Positions 55,355 to 63,246 of a DNA stretch of 64,000 bases are shown here, piece by piece. The stretch spans positions 62,001 through 126,000 of the forward strand of contig JAJZPG010000002.1 of NCBI GenBank assembly GCA_021811235.1, given 5' to 3'. Under the pieces are notes generated by a model that was given only the letters and a program-made list of their open reading frames with translations, was not told the origin of the DNA and searched no databases. Each line of letters opens with the position of its first letter. Within the stretch, counting starts at the first letter, position 1. The position numbers and the translations under genes are program-made. This stretch comes from Pseudomonadota bacterium (GTDB lineage: Bacteria; Pseudomonadota; Gammaproteobacteria; Burkholderiales; Thiobacillaceae).

Positions 55355-56255
55355 GCGTGCCCCCTGATCCCTGACCCCTGAATCCTGATTCCTGGACTTC
55401 GGCCCCTGGTTCTTTCCTGGCGATGGCGGCTTCCAGCAACGCGAGGAAGTCGCGCTCGTCGCGCACCTGCGCGATCTCCTGCGAAGTCACCGTGTAGCCA
55501 TGCGGCCTGGCGATCGCCTCGTAGCGCGGGATGCGCGAATGGAACAGGCGCGGGAACACCCAGCGCGCGAAGTCGTTCGGCTCGATCTGGGCGACGAACT
55601 CGAGGCCTTTTTCAGTGAGATAGACCGGCAGGTGCTCAGCGAGGAAGGCCGGGCGGAAATACAGCGGCTTGGGATCGGACTGCGCGCGCTTGATCAGCGT
55701 CTCCTCCTCCTCGCGCGTGGTGGTCTGGATGTAGAGGATCAGCGTGTGCTCGGCCAGGAGTTCGACCACGCCCGGCTCGTCCAGCTCGCACAGGCTGCCG
55801 CCGACGTCGTTGACGAAGTGCGGATAGCCGTAGATTTCCTGGCCCTTGCGGATGAATTCCGGAACGTCCTTCATGGCGGCGATCTCGGCATCGCGGTACG
55901 CCGCCTGGCGGCGCGAGAACTCGTCGAGCGAAAGCCCGCCCCACTCCGGCCCGCCGAGCTTGCCGACGAAGGTGAGCACCGGCCCGAGGTCGTGGATCTT
56001 GATGTTGTTCTTGATGTCGATCCAGTCGTTGCGCAACAGATCGCGCAGAAAGGGCACCTGCATCGCCTGCTGCTTGATCAGGTCGAGGATCGGTTCGTCC
56101 AGGTAGCGCGTGCCGATGCGGTAGTCGCCGGAAAAATGGAACCAGTCGTGGCCGCGCAGCAGGGACGAGATGTGCGTCTTGCCGACACCGGACATGCCCA
56201 GCAGCGTGATGCGCTTGGTCGGCCAGGCGCGGAAGGATTCGGGTGTGAAGTGCAT
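55335..56255 (-). CDS. P-loop ATPase/kinase-like protein of unknown role
   Basis: 306 residues. A clear Walker A (GMSGVGKT, residues 20-27) opens an adenylate/shikimate-kinase-like fold; FSGDYRIGTRYLDEP and GGPEWGGLSLDEFSRRQA are conserved segments. I know this family only as a widespread uncharacterised proteobacterial ATPase. The last 20 residues (VQESGFRGQGSG and onward) are encoded by heptad tract D and look added by the repeat. It overlaps metA by 20 bp. A trailing stem of unrelated sequence suggests the original stop was lost. Confidence 0.8.
   Translation of the reverse strand: MHFTPESFRAWPTKRITLLGMSGVGKTHISSLLRGHDWFHFSGDYRIGTRYLDEPILDLIKQQAMQVPFLRDLLRNDWIDIKNNIKIHDLGPVLTFVGKLGGPEWGGLSLDEFSRRQAAYRDAEIAAMKDVPEFIRKGQEIYGYPHFVNDVGGSLCELDEPGVVELLAEHTLILYIQTTTREEEETLIKRAQSDPKPLYFRPAFLAEHLPVYLTEKGLEFVAQIEPNDFARWVFPRLFHSRIPRYEAIARPHGYTVTSQEIAQVRDERDFLALLEAAIARKEPGAEVQESGFRGQGSGGTHAAGRA
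55363..55411. repeat. Heptad repeat tract D at the metA start
   Basis: Seven units in exact 7-bp register: cctgatc, cctgacc, cctgaat, cctgatt, cctggac, ttcggcc, cctggtt. On the minus strand they encode the ATPase C-terminal tail and provide the metA ribosome site. Confidence 0.85.
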
Positions 56256-56316
56256 GAACTCGGGTTTTGGATGACCAGCCCGAAGCCTACCGAAAAGCCA
56301 TGCAATTAAAAAGGGC

Positions 56317-56365
56317 GCACCCCGCTTTGGTGCACGAGGGTACCCGCCCCGCACCAATTCGGCTC
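56317..56365 (+). promoter_or_regulatory. NtrC-like upstream activator motifs
   Basis: GCACC-N7-GGTGC at 56317-56333 (right half TTTGGTGCA is perfect) and GCACCAATTCGGCTC at 56351-56365 (left half perfect) resemble NtrC sites (TGCAC-N7-GTGCA), though the spacing of the first is two bases too long and the second has a weak right half. They lie about 100-145 bp upstream of the sigma-54 promoter, the usual distance. Confidence 0.45.
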
Positions 56366-56462
56366 ACGACCGCCCGGCACGCTTCACCCTCGACGGCCAC
56401 ACCCTGCGCCATTCCCCAGCAATGGCGTGCCCTGCCGCGACACCCGCGTGGCGGCAAACGGC

Positions 56463-56478
56463 TGGCACAACGGTTGCT
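56463..56478 (+). promoter_or_regulatory. Sigma-54 (RpoN) promoter of the guanidine-riboswitch operon
   Basis: TGGCAC-N5-TTGCT is a perfect match to the -24/-12 consensus with GG-N10-GC spacing. Transcription would start near 56489, about 45 bases before the riboswitch aptamer. It implies control by an enhancer-binding protein such as NtrC. Confidence 0.85.
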
Positions 56479-56529
56479 AATACCCCTGCACCGGGAACAG
56501 CGGCGCATCGTCGTCCGCAAGTACCGCGA

Positions 56530-56628
56530 AGGAGGGCTAGGGTTCCGGTCCCGCAGGGGATGCTGGTCCGAGAGCCGCCGGCACCGCCCAAGGGCGGGGC
56601 TCCACGGAGGGACAAAAGCCCGGGAGAC
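56530..56628 (+). ncRNA. Guanidine-I riboswitch (ykkC) aptamer
   Basis: The conserved blocks CTAGGGTTCCGG (56537-56548), CTGGTCCGAGAG (56562-56573) and ACGG-AGGGACAAAAGCCCGGGAGA (56604-56627) appear in order with a CCGCCC/GGGCGG hairpin between the last two, as in the ykkC family bound by guanidine. The 3' end of the aptamer is shared with the hairpin at 56619-56648, so ligand binding and hairpin formation are mutually exclusive: guanidine should switch expression on. Related ykkC subtypes bind ppGpp or PRPP, but the conserved blocks here are those of the guanidine type. Confidence 0.88.
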
Positions 56629-56648
56629 GCGATTGTCGCTCTCCCGGG
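56619..56648 (+). terminator. Expression-platform hairpin overlapping the riboswitch
   Basis: CCCGGGAGA (56619-56627) pairs with TCTCCCGGG (56640-56648), extended by GCGA/TCGC around a TTG loop with one bulged C. The 5' arm is part of the aptamer. The run after it is ACTTATAAACC, poor in T, so termination may need Rho or the element may act on translation of the downstream gene. Confidence 0.7.
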
Positions 56649-56681
56649 ACTTATAAACCTGACATCTCCACGGAGTACACC

Positions 56682-57668
56682 ATGCACCTGAATGCCTTGC
56701 TGAAGACCCTGCTTGCCACCGTTGCCGGTGCCCTCATCGCCGGCCACGCCCATGCCGCCCCCACCCTGAAGCTCGGGCTCACCACCTGGATCGGTTATTC
56801 GCCGTTCTACGTCGCCGACGCGCTCGACCTGTACAAGAAATACGACCTCAAGGTGAAGCTGCAGACCTTCACCGACCCCGCGATGCTGCCGTCGGCGCTG
56901 GCGGGCGGTGCCATCGACGGCGCGCTGATGACCTACGACCAGGTGGTCGGCGCCGCCGGCCAGGGCCAGAATTTCAAGGTGGTGATGCCGGTGGACTACT
57001 CCTACGGCGGCGACGCCGTGCTGGCCGACAAGTCCATCACCCAGGTCAGCCAGCTGAAGGGCAAGAAGGTCGCCTACGCGCCGCTGTCGCCGTCCGACTT
57101 CCTGCTCGCCTATGCGCTGAAGATCAACGGCATGAGCGACAAGGACATCCAGCCGGTGAACATGACGCCGGAAGCGGTGCCCGCGGCGATGGCGTCGGGC
57201 GCCACCTCGGCCGGCGTGACCTACGAGCCCAACGTGTCGCAGATCCTGGATTCCGGCAAGGGCAAGTTCCACGTCATCTATTCCTCGCGCGAAGCACCCG
57301 GCATCATCACCGACGTGCTCGCCTTCGACGTCAAGAAGCTCGGCAAGGACGACAAGCAGATCATGGCCCTGATGCGTGGCTACCTCGACGGCCTCGCCTA
57401 CATGAAGGCCAAGCCGCTTGACGCGGCCAAGCTGATCGGCAAGGCCGTGGGCGTGTCCGACAAGGAAGCGCTGGAGCAGCTGAAGGGCGTCTACAACATT
57501 CCGCTGAAGGAAATGCCCAAGACCTACGCCAAGGGCAAGGACACCACCTCCTTCTACGTCAGCGGCGACGTGATCAACGAGATCCTGATCAAGAACGGCC
57601 AGATCAAGAAGGCCGCCGCGATTCCCGCCACCCTGGACGACCGCTATGTGAAGGCGCTGCTGAAATAA
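56682..57668 (+). CDS. Periplasmic substrate-binding protein (NitT/TauT, NMT1-like)
   Basis: 328 residues. The signal peptide ends GHAHA; LKLGLTTWIGYSPFYVAD, the DGALMTYDQVVGA and GKKVAYAPLSPSDFLL segments match the SsuA/TauA/NMT1-like binding proteins. Being the first gene after the guanidine riboswitch, it may bind guanidine or a guanidino or ureido compound. GGAG lies six bases before the ATG. No permease or ATPase gene follows within the window, so it is an orphan or works with a transporter encoded elsewhere. Confidence 0.9.
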   Translation: MHLNALLKTLLATVAGALIAGHAHAAPTLKLGLTTWIGYSPFYVADALDLYKKYDLKVKLQTFTDPAMLPSALAGGAIDGALMTYDQVVGAAGQGQNFKVVMPVDYSYGGDAVLADKSITQVSQLKGKKVAYAPLSPSDFLLAYALKINGMSDKDIQPVNMTPEAVPAAMASGATSAGVTYEPNVSQILDSGKGKFHVIYSSREAPGIITDVLAFDVKKLGKDDKQIMALMRGYLDGLAYMKAKPLDAAKLIGKAVGVSDKEALEQLKGVYNIPLKEMPKTYAKGKDTTSFYVSGDVINEILIKNGQIKKAAAIPATLDDRYVKALLK

Positions 57669-57675
57669 GTCCCCG

Positions 57676-57697
57676 GCCGCCCTCGACGGAGGGCGGC
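57676..57697 (+). terminator. Hairpin after the binding-protein gene
   Basis: A perfect 9-bp stem (gccgccctc / gagggcggc) with a GACG loop is followed by ATTTCTC. The short T-run makes it a weak or partial terminator that would leave the binding protein expressed above the downstream genes. Confidence 0.6.
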
Positions 57698-57716
57698 ATT
57701 TCTCCCGATCCCCGCC

Positions 57717-58727
57717 ATGTCCACCCGATTGTTCCGCCACCCCGACGGCGCCCTGCCCAATACGCTGGCGCTGGCCTATTCCCTCTCAGGCTATGCCGGC
57801 GGCCTGTGGCTGATGGCGACCGCATCCTGGCCGCTGGCGCTGGCCGCCACCCTGTGGTTCGCCCACGCATTGATCGTCTCGGCCTACCTGTTCCACGAAT
57901 TCGCCCACGGCACGGTTTTCACCCAGCCCGAGGCCAACACCCGCGGCGGCGTGCTGATGACTTGGCTCACCGGCAGCTGTTACGCCCGCTACGACCACTT
58001 GCGGCGCAAGCACATGCGCCACCACGTCGACCGCGCCGACGTCATCAGCCTCGACACCAAGGCGTTGCTGCAGGCGTCTCCTGTCTGGGTGCGGCGCGCC
58101 GTGCTGGCGCTGGAATGGGCCTACGTGCCGGCGGTGGAATTGCTGATGCACGCCTACGTCGTGGCGCGCCCTTTTCTCGATCCCACGCGGCATGGCGAGC
58201 GCGGCCGTGCCGTCGCCATCCTTGCCGTGCGCGGCAGCGCCTTCGCGGCGCTCGGCCTTGTCTCACCGCGCGCGCTGCTGCTGTATGCCGTCGCGTATCT
58301 GGCCATGGTCACGGTACTGCGCTTCGCCGACGCCTTCCAGCACACCTACGACGCCTACGCCATCCCCGACGGCGACCCGGTCCCGGCCGACCGGCTGCGC
58401 GACAAGGCCTACGAACAGGCCAACACCTATTCCAACCTGGCCAGCCTGCGCTGGCCCTGGATCAACCTGCTGCTGCTGAATTTTCCGTATCACAACGCCC
58501 ACCACGACCGCCCCACCGCCCCGTGGTATCGGCTCCCCGCGCTGCACCGCGAGTTGTATGGCGAGCACCCTCGCCAGGTGATCCCCATGGCCAGGCTCTT
58601 GCTGCCCTTCCATCGCCATCGCGTCACCCGCGTGCAGGCCGAAGACTACGGTGAGGTCGACCCCGGCAGCGGGCAGGCCGCGGCCTTCGTCGGCGCGGTG
58701 TCGGTGTCCTTCCTGACGGCAACATGA
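57717..58727 (+). CDS. Fatty-acid-desaturase-family diiron membrane protein
   Basis: 336 residues. Three histidine boxes are intact: HEFAH (60-64), HMRHH (99-103) and HNAHH (259-263), between hydrophobic segments, as in membrane diiron desaturases and hydroxylases. Its substrate in a guanidine-controlled operon is unclear: it could hydroxylate or desaturate a guanidino compound or an acyl chain. It overlaps the EamA gene by four bases (ATGA). Family-wide assignment is firm; function is open. Confidence 0.88.
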   Translation: MSTRLFRHPDGALPNTLALAYSLSGYAGGLWLMATASWPLALAATLWFAHALIVSAYLFHEFAHGTVFTQPEANTRGGVLMTWLTGSCYARYDHLRRKHMRHHVDRADVISLDTKALLQASPVWVRRAVLALEWAYVPAVELLMHAYVVARPFLDPTRHGERGRAVAILAVRGSAFAALGLVSPRALLLYAVAYLAMVTVLRFADAFQHTYDAYAIPDGDPVPADRLRDKAYEQANTYSNLASLRWPWINLLLLNFPYHNAHHDRPTAPWYRLPALHRELYGEHPRQVIPMARLLLPFHRHRVTRVQAEDYGEVDPGSGQAAAFVGAVSVSFLTAT

Positions 58728-59620
58728 CGACCCTCACGCTGTTCCTCCCGCGCCGCCATGGCACGGCCATCTCCGCCCTGCTGGGCGGAGCCGTGCTATG
58801 GGGGCTGTTCTGGTGGCCGCTCAAGCAGCTCGACGCCGCCGGCATCCATGGCAGCTTCGTGCAGGCGGTCGCCTACGGGCTGCCCGCGCTGGTCCTGCTG
58901 CCGTGGGCCTTGCGCACGTTTCACCTGTGGCGCGACCAGGCCGCGCTGCTGCTGCTCATCGCGCTCCTCGGCGGCTGGGCCAACGCCTCCTTCGCCAGCT
59001 CGCTCACCTACGGCAGCGTGGTACGGGTGCTGTTGCTGTTCTATCTGGCGCCGGTGTGGACCATCCTCGCGGCACGGCTGTTCCTCGGCGAGCCCTTCAC
59101 CCGCCTGCGCCTTCTTGCCCTGGGACTGGCGCTGGCGGGACTGGCGTTCACCCTCGGCGGCCCGGAAATATTCGATTCGCCGCTCTCCGCCATCGACCTG
59201 CTGGCCCTGTCATCGGGCCTTGCCTTCGCCCTCAACAACGTCGCCATCCGTGCCGGCCAGGGGCTGCCCGACGCCGCGCGCGCGGTCGCGGTGTTCGCCG
59301 GCTGCGCCCTGGTCTCGCTCGGCTTCATGGGCTGGCATGGCCAGCCGCTGCCCGCGCTCGAACCGCCCCATCTGCTCGCGCTGGCGGGACTGGCGCTCGC
59401 CTGGGTGCTGCCCGGCACGCTGGCCACGTTCTACGGCGTCGCCCGCCTCGACGCCGGCAAGGCCGCGATCCTGCTGCTGGCCGAGCTGGTGGTGGGCGTG
59501 ATCTCCGCCGTGCTCGTCGGCGGCGAGGCCTTGTCGCCACAGGAGGCACTGGGCGGCGCGCTCATCCTCGCCGCAGCGGTGATCGAGGCGCGCACCGAAT
59601 CGGCGGGAGCCCACGCATGA
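58724..59620 (+). CDS. EamA/DMT-superfamily transporter
   Basis: 298 residues, ten helices in two EamA repeats (first GGAVLWGLFWWPLKQLDAAG, second SSGLAFALNNVAIRAG). EamA proteins export small metabolites and amines; they belong to the same superfamily as the SMR guanidine exporters that guanidine-I riboswitches often control, so export of guanidine or a product is possible. Coupled to both neighbours by ATGA overlaps. Confidence 0.9.
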   Translation: MTTLTLFLPRRHGTAISALLGGAVLWGLFWWPLKQLDAAGIHGSFVQAVAYGLPALVLLPWALRTFHLWRDQAALLLLIALLGGWANASFASSLTYGSVVRVLLLFYLAPVWTILAARLFLGEPFTRLRLLALGLALAGLAFTLGGPEIFDSPLSAIDLLALSSGLAFALNNVAIRAGQGLPDAARAVAVFAGCALVSLGFMGWHGQPLPALEPPHLLALAGLALAWVLPGTLATFYGVARLDAGKAAILLLAELVVGVISAVLVGGEALSPQEALGGALILAAAVIEARTESAGAHA

Positions 59621-60267
59621 ATCCCGCCCGCACCGCCCTGCTGGTGATCGACATGCAGCGCGACTTTCTCGACCCCGGCGGCTACGCAGCCGCGGTCCGT
59701 CTCGACGTCGACGCCCTGCGCCGGCCGATTCCGGCCATCCAGCATTTGCTGGACATTGCGCGCCGCCTCGGCATGCTGGTGGTGCACACGCGCGAAGGCC
59801 ACCGCCCCGATCTGGCCGACTGCCCGCCCGCCAAGCTGGCACGCAGCCGCGCCGCCGGCGCCGAAATCGGCAGCGCCGGACCGCTCGGCCGCCTGCTGGT
59901 GCGCGGCGAGTTCGGCCACGACTTCGTCGACGAACTCCAGCCCCTGCCCGGCGAGCCGGTGATCGACAAACCCGGCTACGGCGCCTTCCATCAGACCGAC
60001 CTGGCGCAAGTCCTGCAGAACCGCGGCATCGAGCATCTCATCCTCGGCGGCGTCACCACAGAAGTATGCGTGCATTCGACCCTGCGCGAAGCGGTCGACC
60101 GCGGCTACGACTGCGCGCTGGCCGGCGACGCCTGCGGCTCGGCCCACCCGCACCTGCACGCCGCCGCCCTGCAGATGGTGGCGGTGGAAGGCGGCGTGTT
60201 CGGACGCGTCGCCGGCAGCGCTGCCCTGATCGCCGAGCTGGAACGCGCGCAGGAGGCCAGGCCATGA
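59617..60267 (+). CDS. Isochorismatase-family cysteine hydrolase
   Basis: 216 residues. The Asp12-Lys117-Cys150 triad is visible in LLVIDMQRDF, VIDKPGYGAF and TTEVCVHST, with the cis-peptide GGVTTE. Members of this fold include biuret, triuret and ureidoacrylate amidohydrolases, so hydrolysis of a ureido- or guanidine-derived compound is plausible in this operon. Substrate not established. ATGA overlaps on both sides. Confidence 0.9.
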   Translation: MNPARTALLVIDMQRDFLDPGGYAAAVRLDVDALRRPIPAIQHLLDIARRLGMLVVHTREGHRPDLADCPPAKLARSRAAGAEIGSAGPLGRLLVRGEFGHDFVDELQPLPGEPVIDKPGYGAFHQTDLAQVLQNRGIEHLILGGVTTEVCVHSTLREAVDRGYDCALAGDACGSAHPHLHAAALQMVAVEGGVFGRVAGSAALIAELERAQEARP

Positions 60268-61046
60268 CCCAGGTTCTGCGCCTGTGGCCGCTGCTCACCG
60301 GCCTCCACAAGTACGACAAGTCGCTGTCGACGCGCAATCGCGGCCACGGCCAGATCATCGAGGCACCGATCCTCGCCTACCTGATCGAGACGAAAAACGG
60401 CCGCATCCTCTACGACGTCGGCTGCGACTACGCCAAGATCGCCGACCCGGCGAAACGCGACCGCTACTACGACCCGGAATCCTTTCCCTTCGGCCCGCCC
60501 GAGATGCGCGAGGAAGACCGCATCCCGCATCATCTGAAACGGCTGGGGCTGACGGCCGCCGACGTCGACGTGGTGTTCGTCGGCCACCTGCACTTCGACC
60601 ATGCCGGCGGGCTGTGCGACGTGTGCGGCGCCGAGGTGCACGTGCAGCAGGCCGAACTCGACGCCGCGCGCTCCGGCCTCGACGTCGCGGTGTTCGCCGA
60701 CGACCTCGCCGGCAATTACAACTGGAAAGCGCAGCAGGGCGAATACGATCTGGTGCCCGGCGTGCGCGCCGTCGCCAGCCCCGGCCACACCGCCGGCCAC
60801 ATGTCGCTGTTCGTCGAGCTGCCGAAGGGGCCGCCGCTCATCCTCTGCGGCGACGCCGCCGACCTCGCGGAAAACCTCGAGCAGGAAATCGCCCCCGGCT
60901 TGTGCTGGCAGGACCGCGAGGACGAAGCGCTGGCGAGCATCCGCAAGCTCAAGTCCATGGCGCGGCAGGAAGGCGCCGAGCTGTGGCCCAACCACGATAT
61001 CGCCTTCTGGAACACGCTGCGGCGTTTCCCGCAATTCCATGAATAG
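60264..61046 (+). CDS. Metallo-beta-lactamase-fold hydrolase (AHL-lactonase-like)
   Basis: 260 residues. HLHFDH (His108, His110, Asp112, His113), SPGHTAGH and the CGDAAD and NHD metal ligands give a two-metal MBL site resembling N-acyl-homoserine lactonases. Activity could be on a lactone, ester or amide; the family name alone does not prove quorum quenching. It is coupled to the cysteine hydrolase and overlaps the GGDEF-EAL gene by 8 bp. Confidence 0.9.
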   Translation: MTQVLRLWPLLTGLHKYDKSLSTRNRGHGQIIEAPILAYLIETKNGRILYDVGCDYAKIADPAKRDRYYDPESFPFGPPEMREEDRIPHHLKRLGLTAADVDVVFVGHLHFDHAGGLCDVCGAEVHVQQAELDAARSGLDVAVFADDLAGNYNWKAQQGEYDLVPGVRAVASPGHTAGHMSLFVELPKGPPLILCGDAADLAENLEQEIAPGLCWQDREDEALASIRKLKSMARQEGAELWPNHDIAFWNTLRRFPQFHE

Positions 61047-63246
61047 GTGGACGCCGCCCCTCCCTGACGATCCGGCCGCGACGGATACGGCCGCGCCGCT
61101 CGACATCACGCGTCTGCTCACCACCATCACCGACAACCTGGTCGGCATGATCTATCGCTGCCGCATCGATGCGACCTGGACCATGGAATACGTCAGCGAG
61201 GGCTGCTACAAGCTCACCGGCTACCGCCCCGACGAACTGGTGTTCAACAACCGCGTGTCGTACGACCAGATGACCCTGCCGAAGGACCGCGAACGCGTCA
61301 ACCGGGCCATCCACGCCGCACTCGAGGCCAACGAGGCATTCGACGTGGAATACCGCATCCGCCGCGCAGACGGCCAGGTACGCTGGGTGCTGGAGCGTGG
61401 CGTCGGCCTGCACAATGCGCACGGCCAGCTGGCCTGGATCGAGGGTTTCATCCAGGATATTTCCGAGCGCATGGCCGCCAACGAGGCGCTGCACGAGGCG
61501 GTGCGGCGCTATCGCAGCCTGTTCGAGCACGCCACCGAGGGCATCTTCCAGACCACGCCGGAAGGCCGTTATCTCAACGCCAACCCGGCACTTGCGCGCA
61601 TCTACGGCCACGCCTCGCCGGATGAGCTGATCGCGCACCTGCACGACATTCCGCGCCAGCTCTACGTGCAGCCGGAGCGGCGCGCCGAATTCGTGCGCCT
61701 GATGCAGGAACAGGGCGCAGTGCGCAATTTCGAATCGCAGGTCTACCGGTGCGACGGCCGCGTCATCTGGATTTCCGAGAACGCACGCGCGGTGAAGAAC
61801 GCCGACGGCAGCGTGCAGTTCTTCGAAGGCACCGTGGTCGACATCACCGAGCGCAAGCAGCACGACGCCGTGCTGGAACACCAGGCCAGGCACGACAGCC
61901 TGACCGGCCTGCCCAACCGTTCGCTGCTGCGCGACCGCATCGAACAGGCCATCGGCAAGGCGCGGCGCGACGGGCACCTGGTGGCGGTGGTGTTCGTCGA
62001 TCTCGACCACTTCAAGCTGATCAACGACAGCCTCGGCCACCACGTCGGCGACCGCCTGTTGCTGGAGGTCGCCGACCGTCTCATCGCCTGCGTGCGTGGC
62101 CACGACAGCGTGGGGCGCCAGGGCGGCGACGAGTTCGTGCTGGTTCTCACCGAGATGCACGACGACAACGAAATCGTCTCCATCGTCAGCCGCCTGCTCG
62201 AAGTGATCTCGCAACCCTGGGTCGACAATGGCCAGGAATACGGCCTCAGCTGCAGCGTCGGCGTCAGCTGCTTCCCGCAGGACGGCGACGACCCGGACGC
62301 GCTGCTGCGCTGCGCCGACGCCGCCATGTACAAGGCCAAGGCGACCGGGCGCGGCACCTACCATTTCTACACGCCCGAACTGAACCAGGCGGTCAGCGAA
62401 CGCCTCGAACTCGAAAACAGCCTGCGCCATGCGCTGGAACGCGGCGAATTCCGCGTCCATTACCAGCCGCGCATCGAGGTCGTCAGCGGCCGCATCATCG
62501 GTGCCGAGGCGCTGATCCGCTGGGACTGCCCCGGCAAGGGCCTGGTCCAGCCCGACAGCTTCATCTCGATCGCTGAGGAGACCGGACTCATCATCCAGAT
62601 CGGACAATGGATCCTGCAGGAGGCCTGCCGCCAGAACAGCGCCTGGCAGCGCGCCGGCCTTGCGCCCATCGTCGTCTCGGTGAACCTCTCGCCGATCCAG
62701 TTCCGCCATGCCGGGCTGGTGTCGTCGGTGGCGGACGCGCTGGTGCAGGCCAGGCTCGATCCGTCGTATCTGGAACTCGAGCTGACCGAATCCTTCGTCA
62801 TGCACGACGCCGAGCGCATCAACGTCGCCATGCAGTCCCTGAAACGGCTCGGCGTCGACATCGCGGTGGACGACTTCGGCACCGGCTATTCGAGTCTCAG
62901 TTATCTCAAGCGCTTTCCGGTCGACCGCCTCAAGATCGACAAGAGCTTCGTACGCGACATCGACAGCGATCCCGACGACGCCGCCATCGTGCGCGCCATC
63001 ATCACCCTCGGCCACGCCCTCGGCCTGAAGGTGGTGGCCGAGGGTGTGGAAACCCCGGCCCACCTCGAATTCCTGCAGCAGCACGACTGCGACGAACTGC
63101 AGGGCTACTATTTCAGCCGGCCGGTTCCCGCAGCCGACATGGAAGCCTTGCTGCATGGCCAGGCGGACGGCGGCTGCCGCTGCCGGGCCGGCCTGGATGC
63201 CCACGCGGCCGCCCCCTGCAACTGCGGCGGACACCCCGGCGAATGA
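61039..63246 (+). CDS. PAS-PAS-GGDEF-EAL c-di-GMP turnover protein
   Basis: 735 residues, soluble. Two PAS domains (about 25-145 and 155-275) precede GGDEF (motif 362-366, with the RxxD inhibitory site R353-D356) and EAL (GAEALIRW at 489; LTESFVMHD and DDFGTGYSS metal and catalytic segments). Both catalytic sets look intact, so it may make and degrade c-di-GMP. The tail is Cys-rich (CRCRAGLDAH and CNCGG). It overlaps the MBL gene by 8 bp and is translationally part of the guanidine-responsive operon. Confidence 0.93.
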   Translation: MNRWTPPLPDDPAATDTAAPLDITRLLTTITDNLVGMIYRCRIDATWTMEYVSEGCYKLTGYRPDELVFNNRVSYDQMTLPKDRERVNRAIHAALEANEAFDVEYRIRRADGQVRWVLERGVGLHNAHGQLAWIEGFIQDISERMAANEALHEAVRRYRSLFEHATEGIFQTTPEGRYLNANPALARIYGHASPDELIAHLHDIPRQLYVQPERRAEFVRLMQEQGAVRNFESQVYRCDGRVIWISENARAVKNADGSVQFFEGTVVDITERKQHDAVLEHQARHDSLTGLPNRSLLRDRIEQAIGKARRDGHLVAVVFVDLDHFKLINDSLGHHVGDRLLLEVADRLIACVRGHDSVGRQGGDEFVLVLTEMHDDNEIVSIVSRLLEVISQPWVDNGQEYGLSCSVGVSCFPQDGDDPDALLRCADAAMYKAKATGRGTYHFYTPELNQAVSERLELENSLRHALERGEFRVHYQPRIEVVSGRIIGAEALIRWDCPGKGLVQPDSFISIAEETGLIIQIGQWILQEACRQNSAWQRAGLAPIVVSVNLSPIQFRHAGLVSSVADALVQARLDPSYLELELTESFVMHDAERINVAMQSLKRLGVDIAVDDFGTGYSSLSYLKRFPVDRLKIDKSFVRDIDSDPDDAAIVRAIITLGHALGLKVVAEGVETPAHLEFLQQHDCDELQGYYFSRPVPAADMEALLHGQADGGCRCRAGLDAHAAAPCNCGGHPGE

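Noticed and set aside
60264-61046. MBL-fold protein as a quorum-quenching lactonase system
   Set aside because: The HxHxDH motif is shared by many hydrolases and no LuxI/LuxR-type gene is in the window; the operon context favours another substrate.
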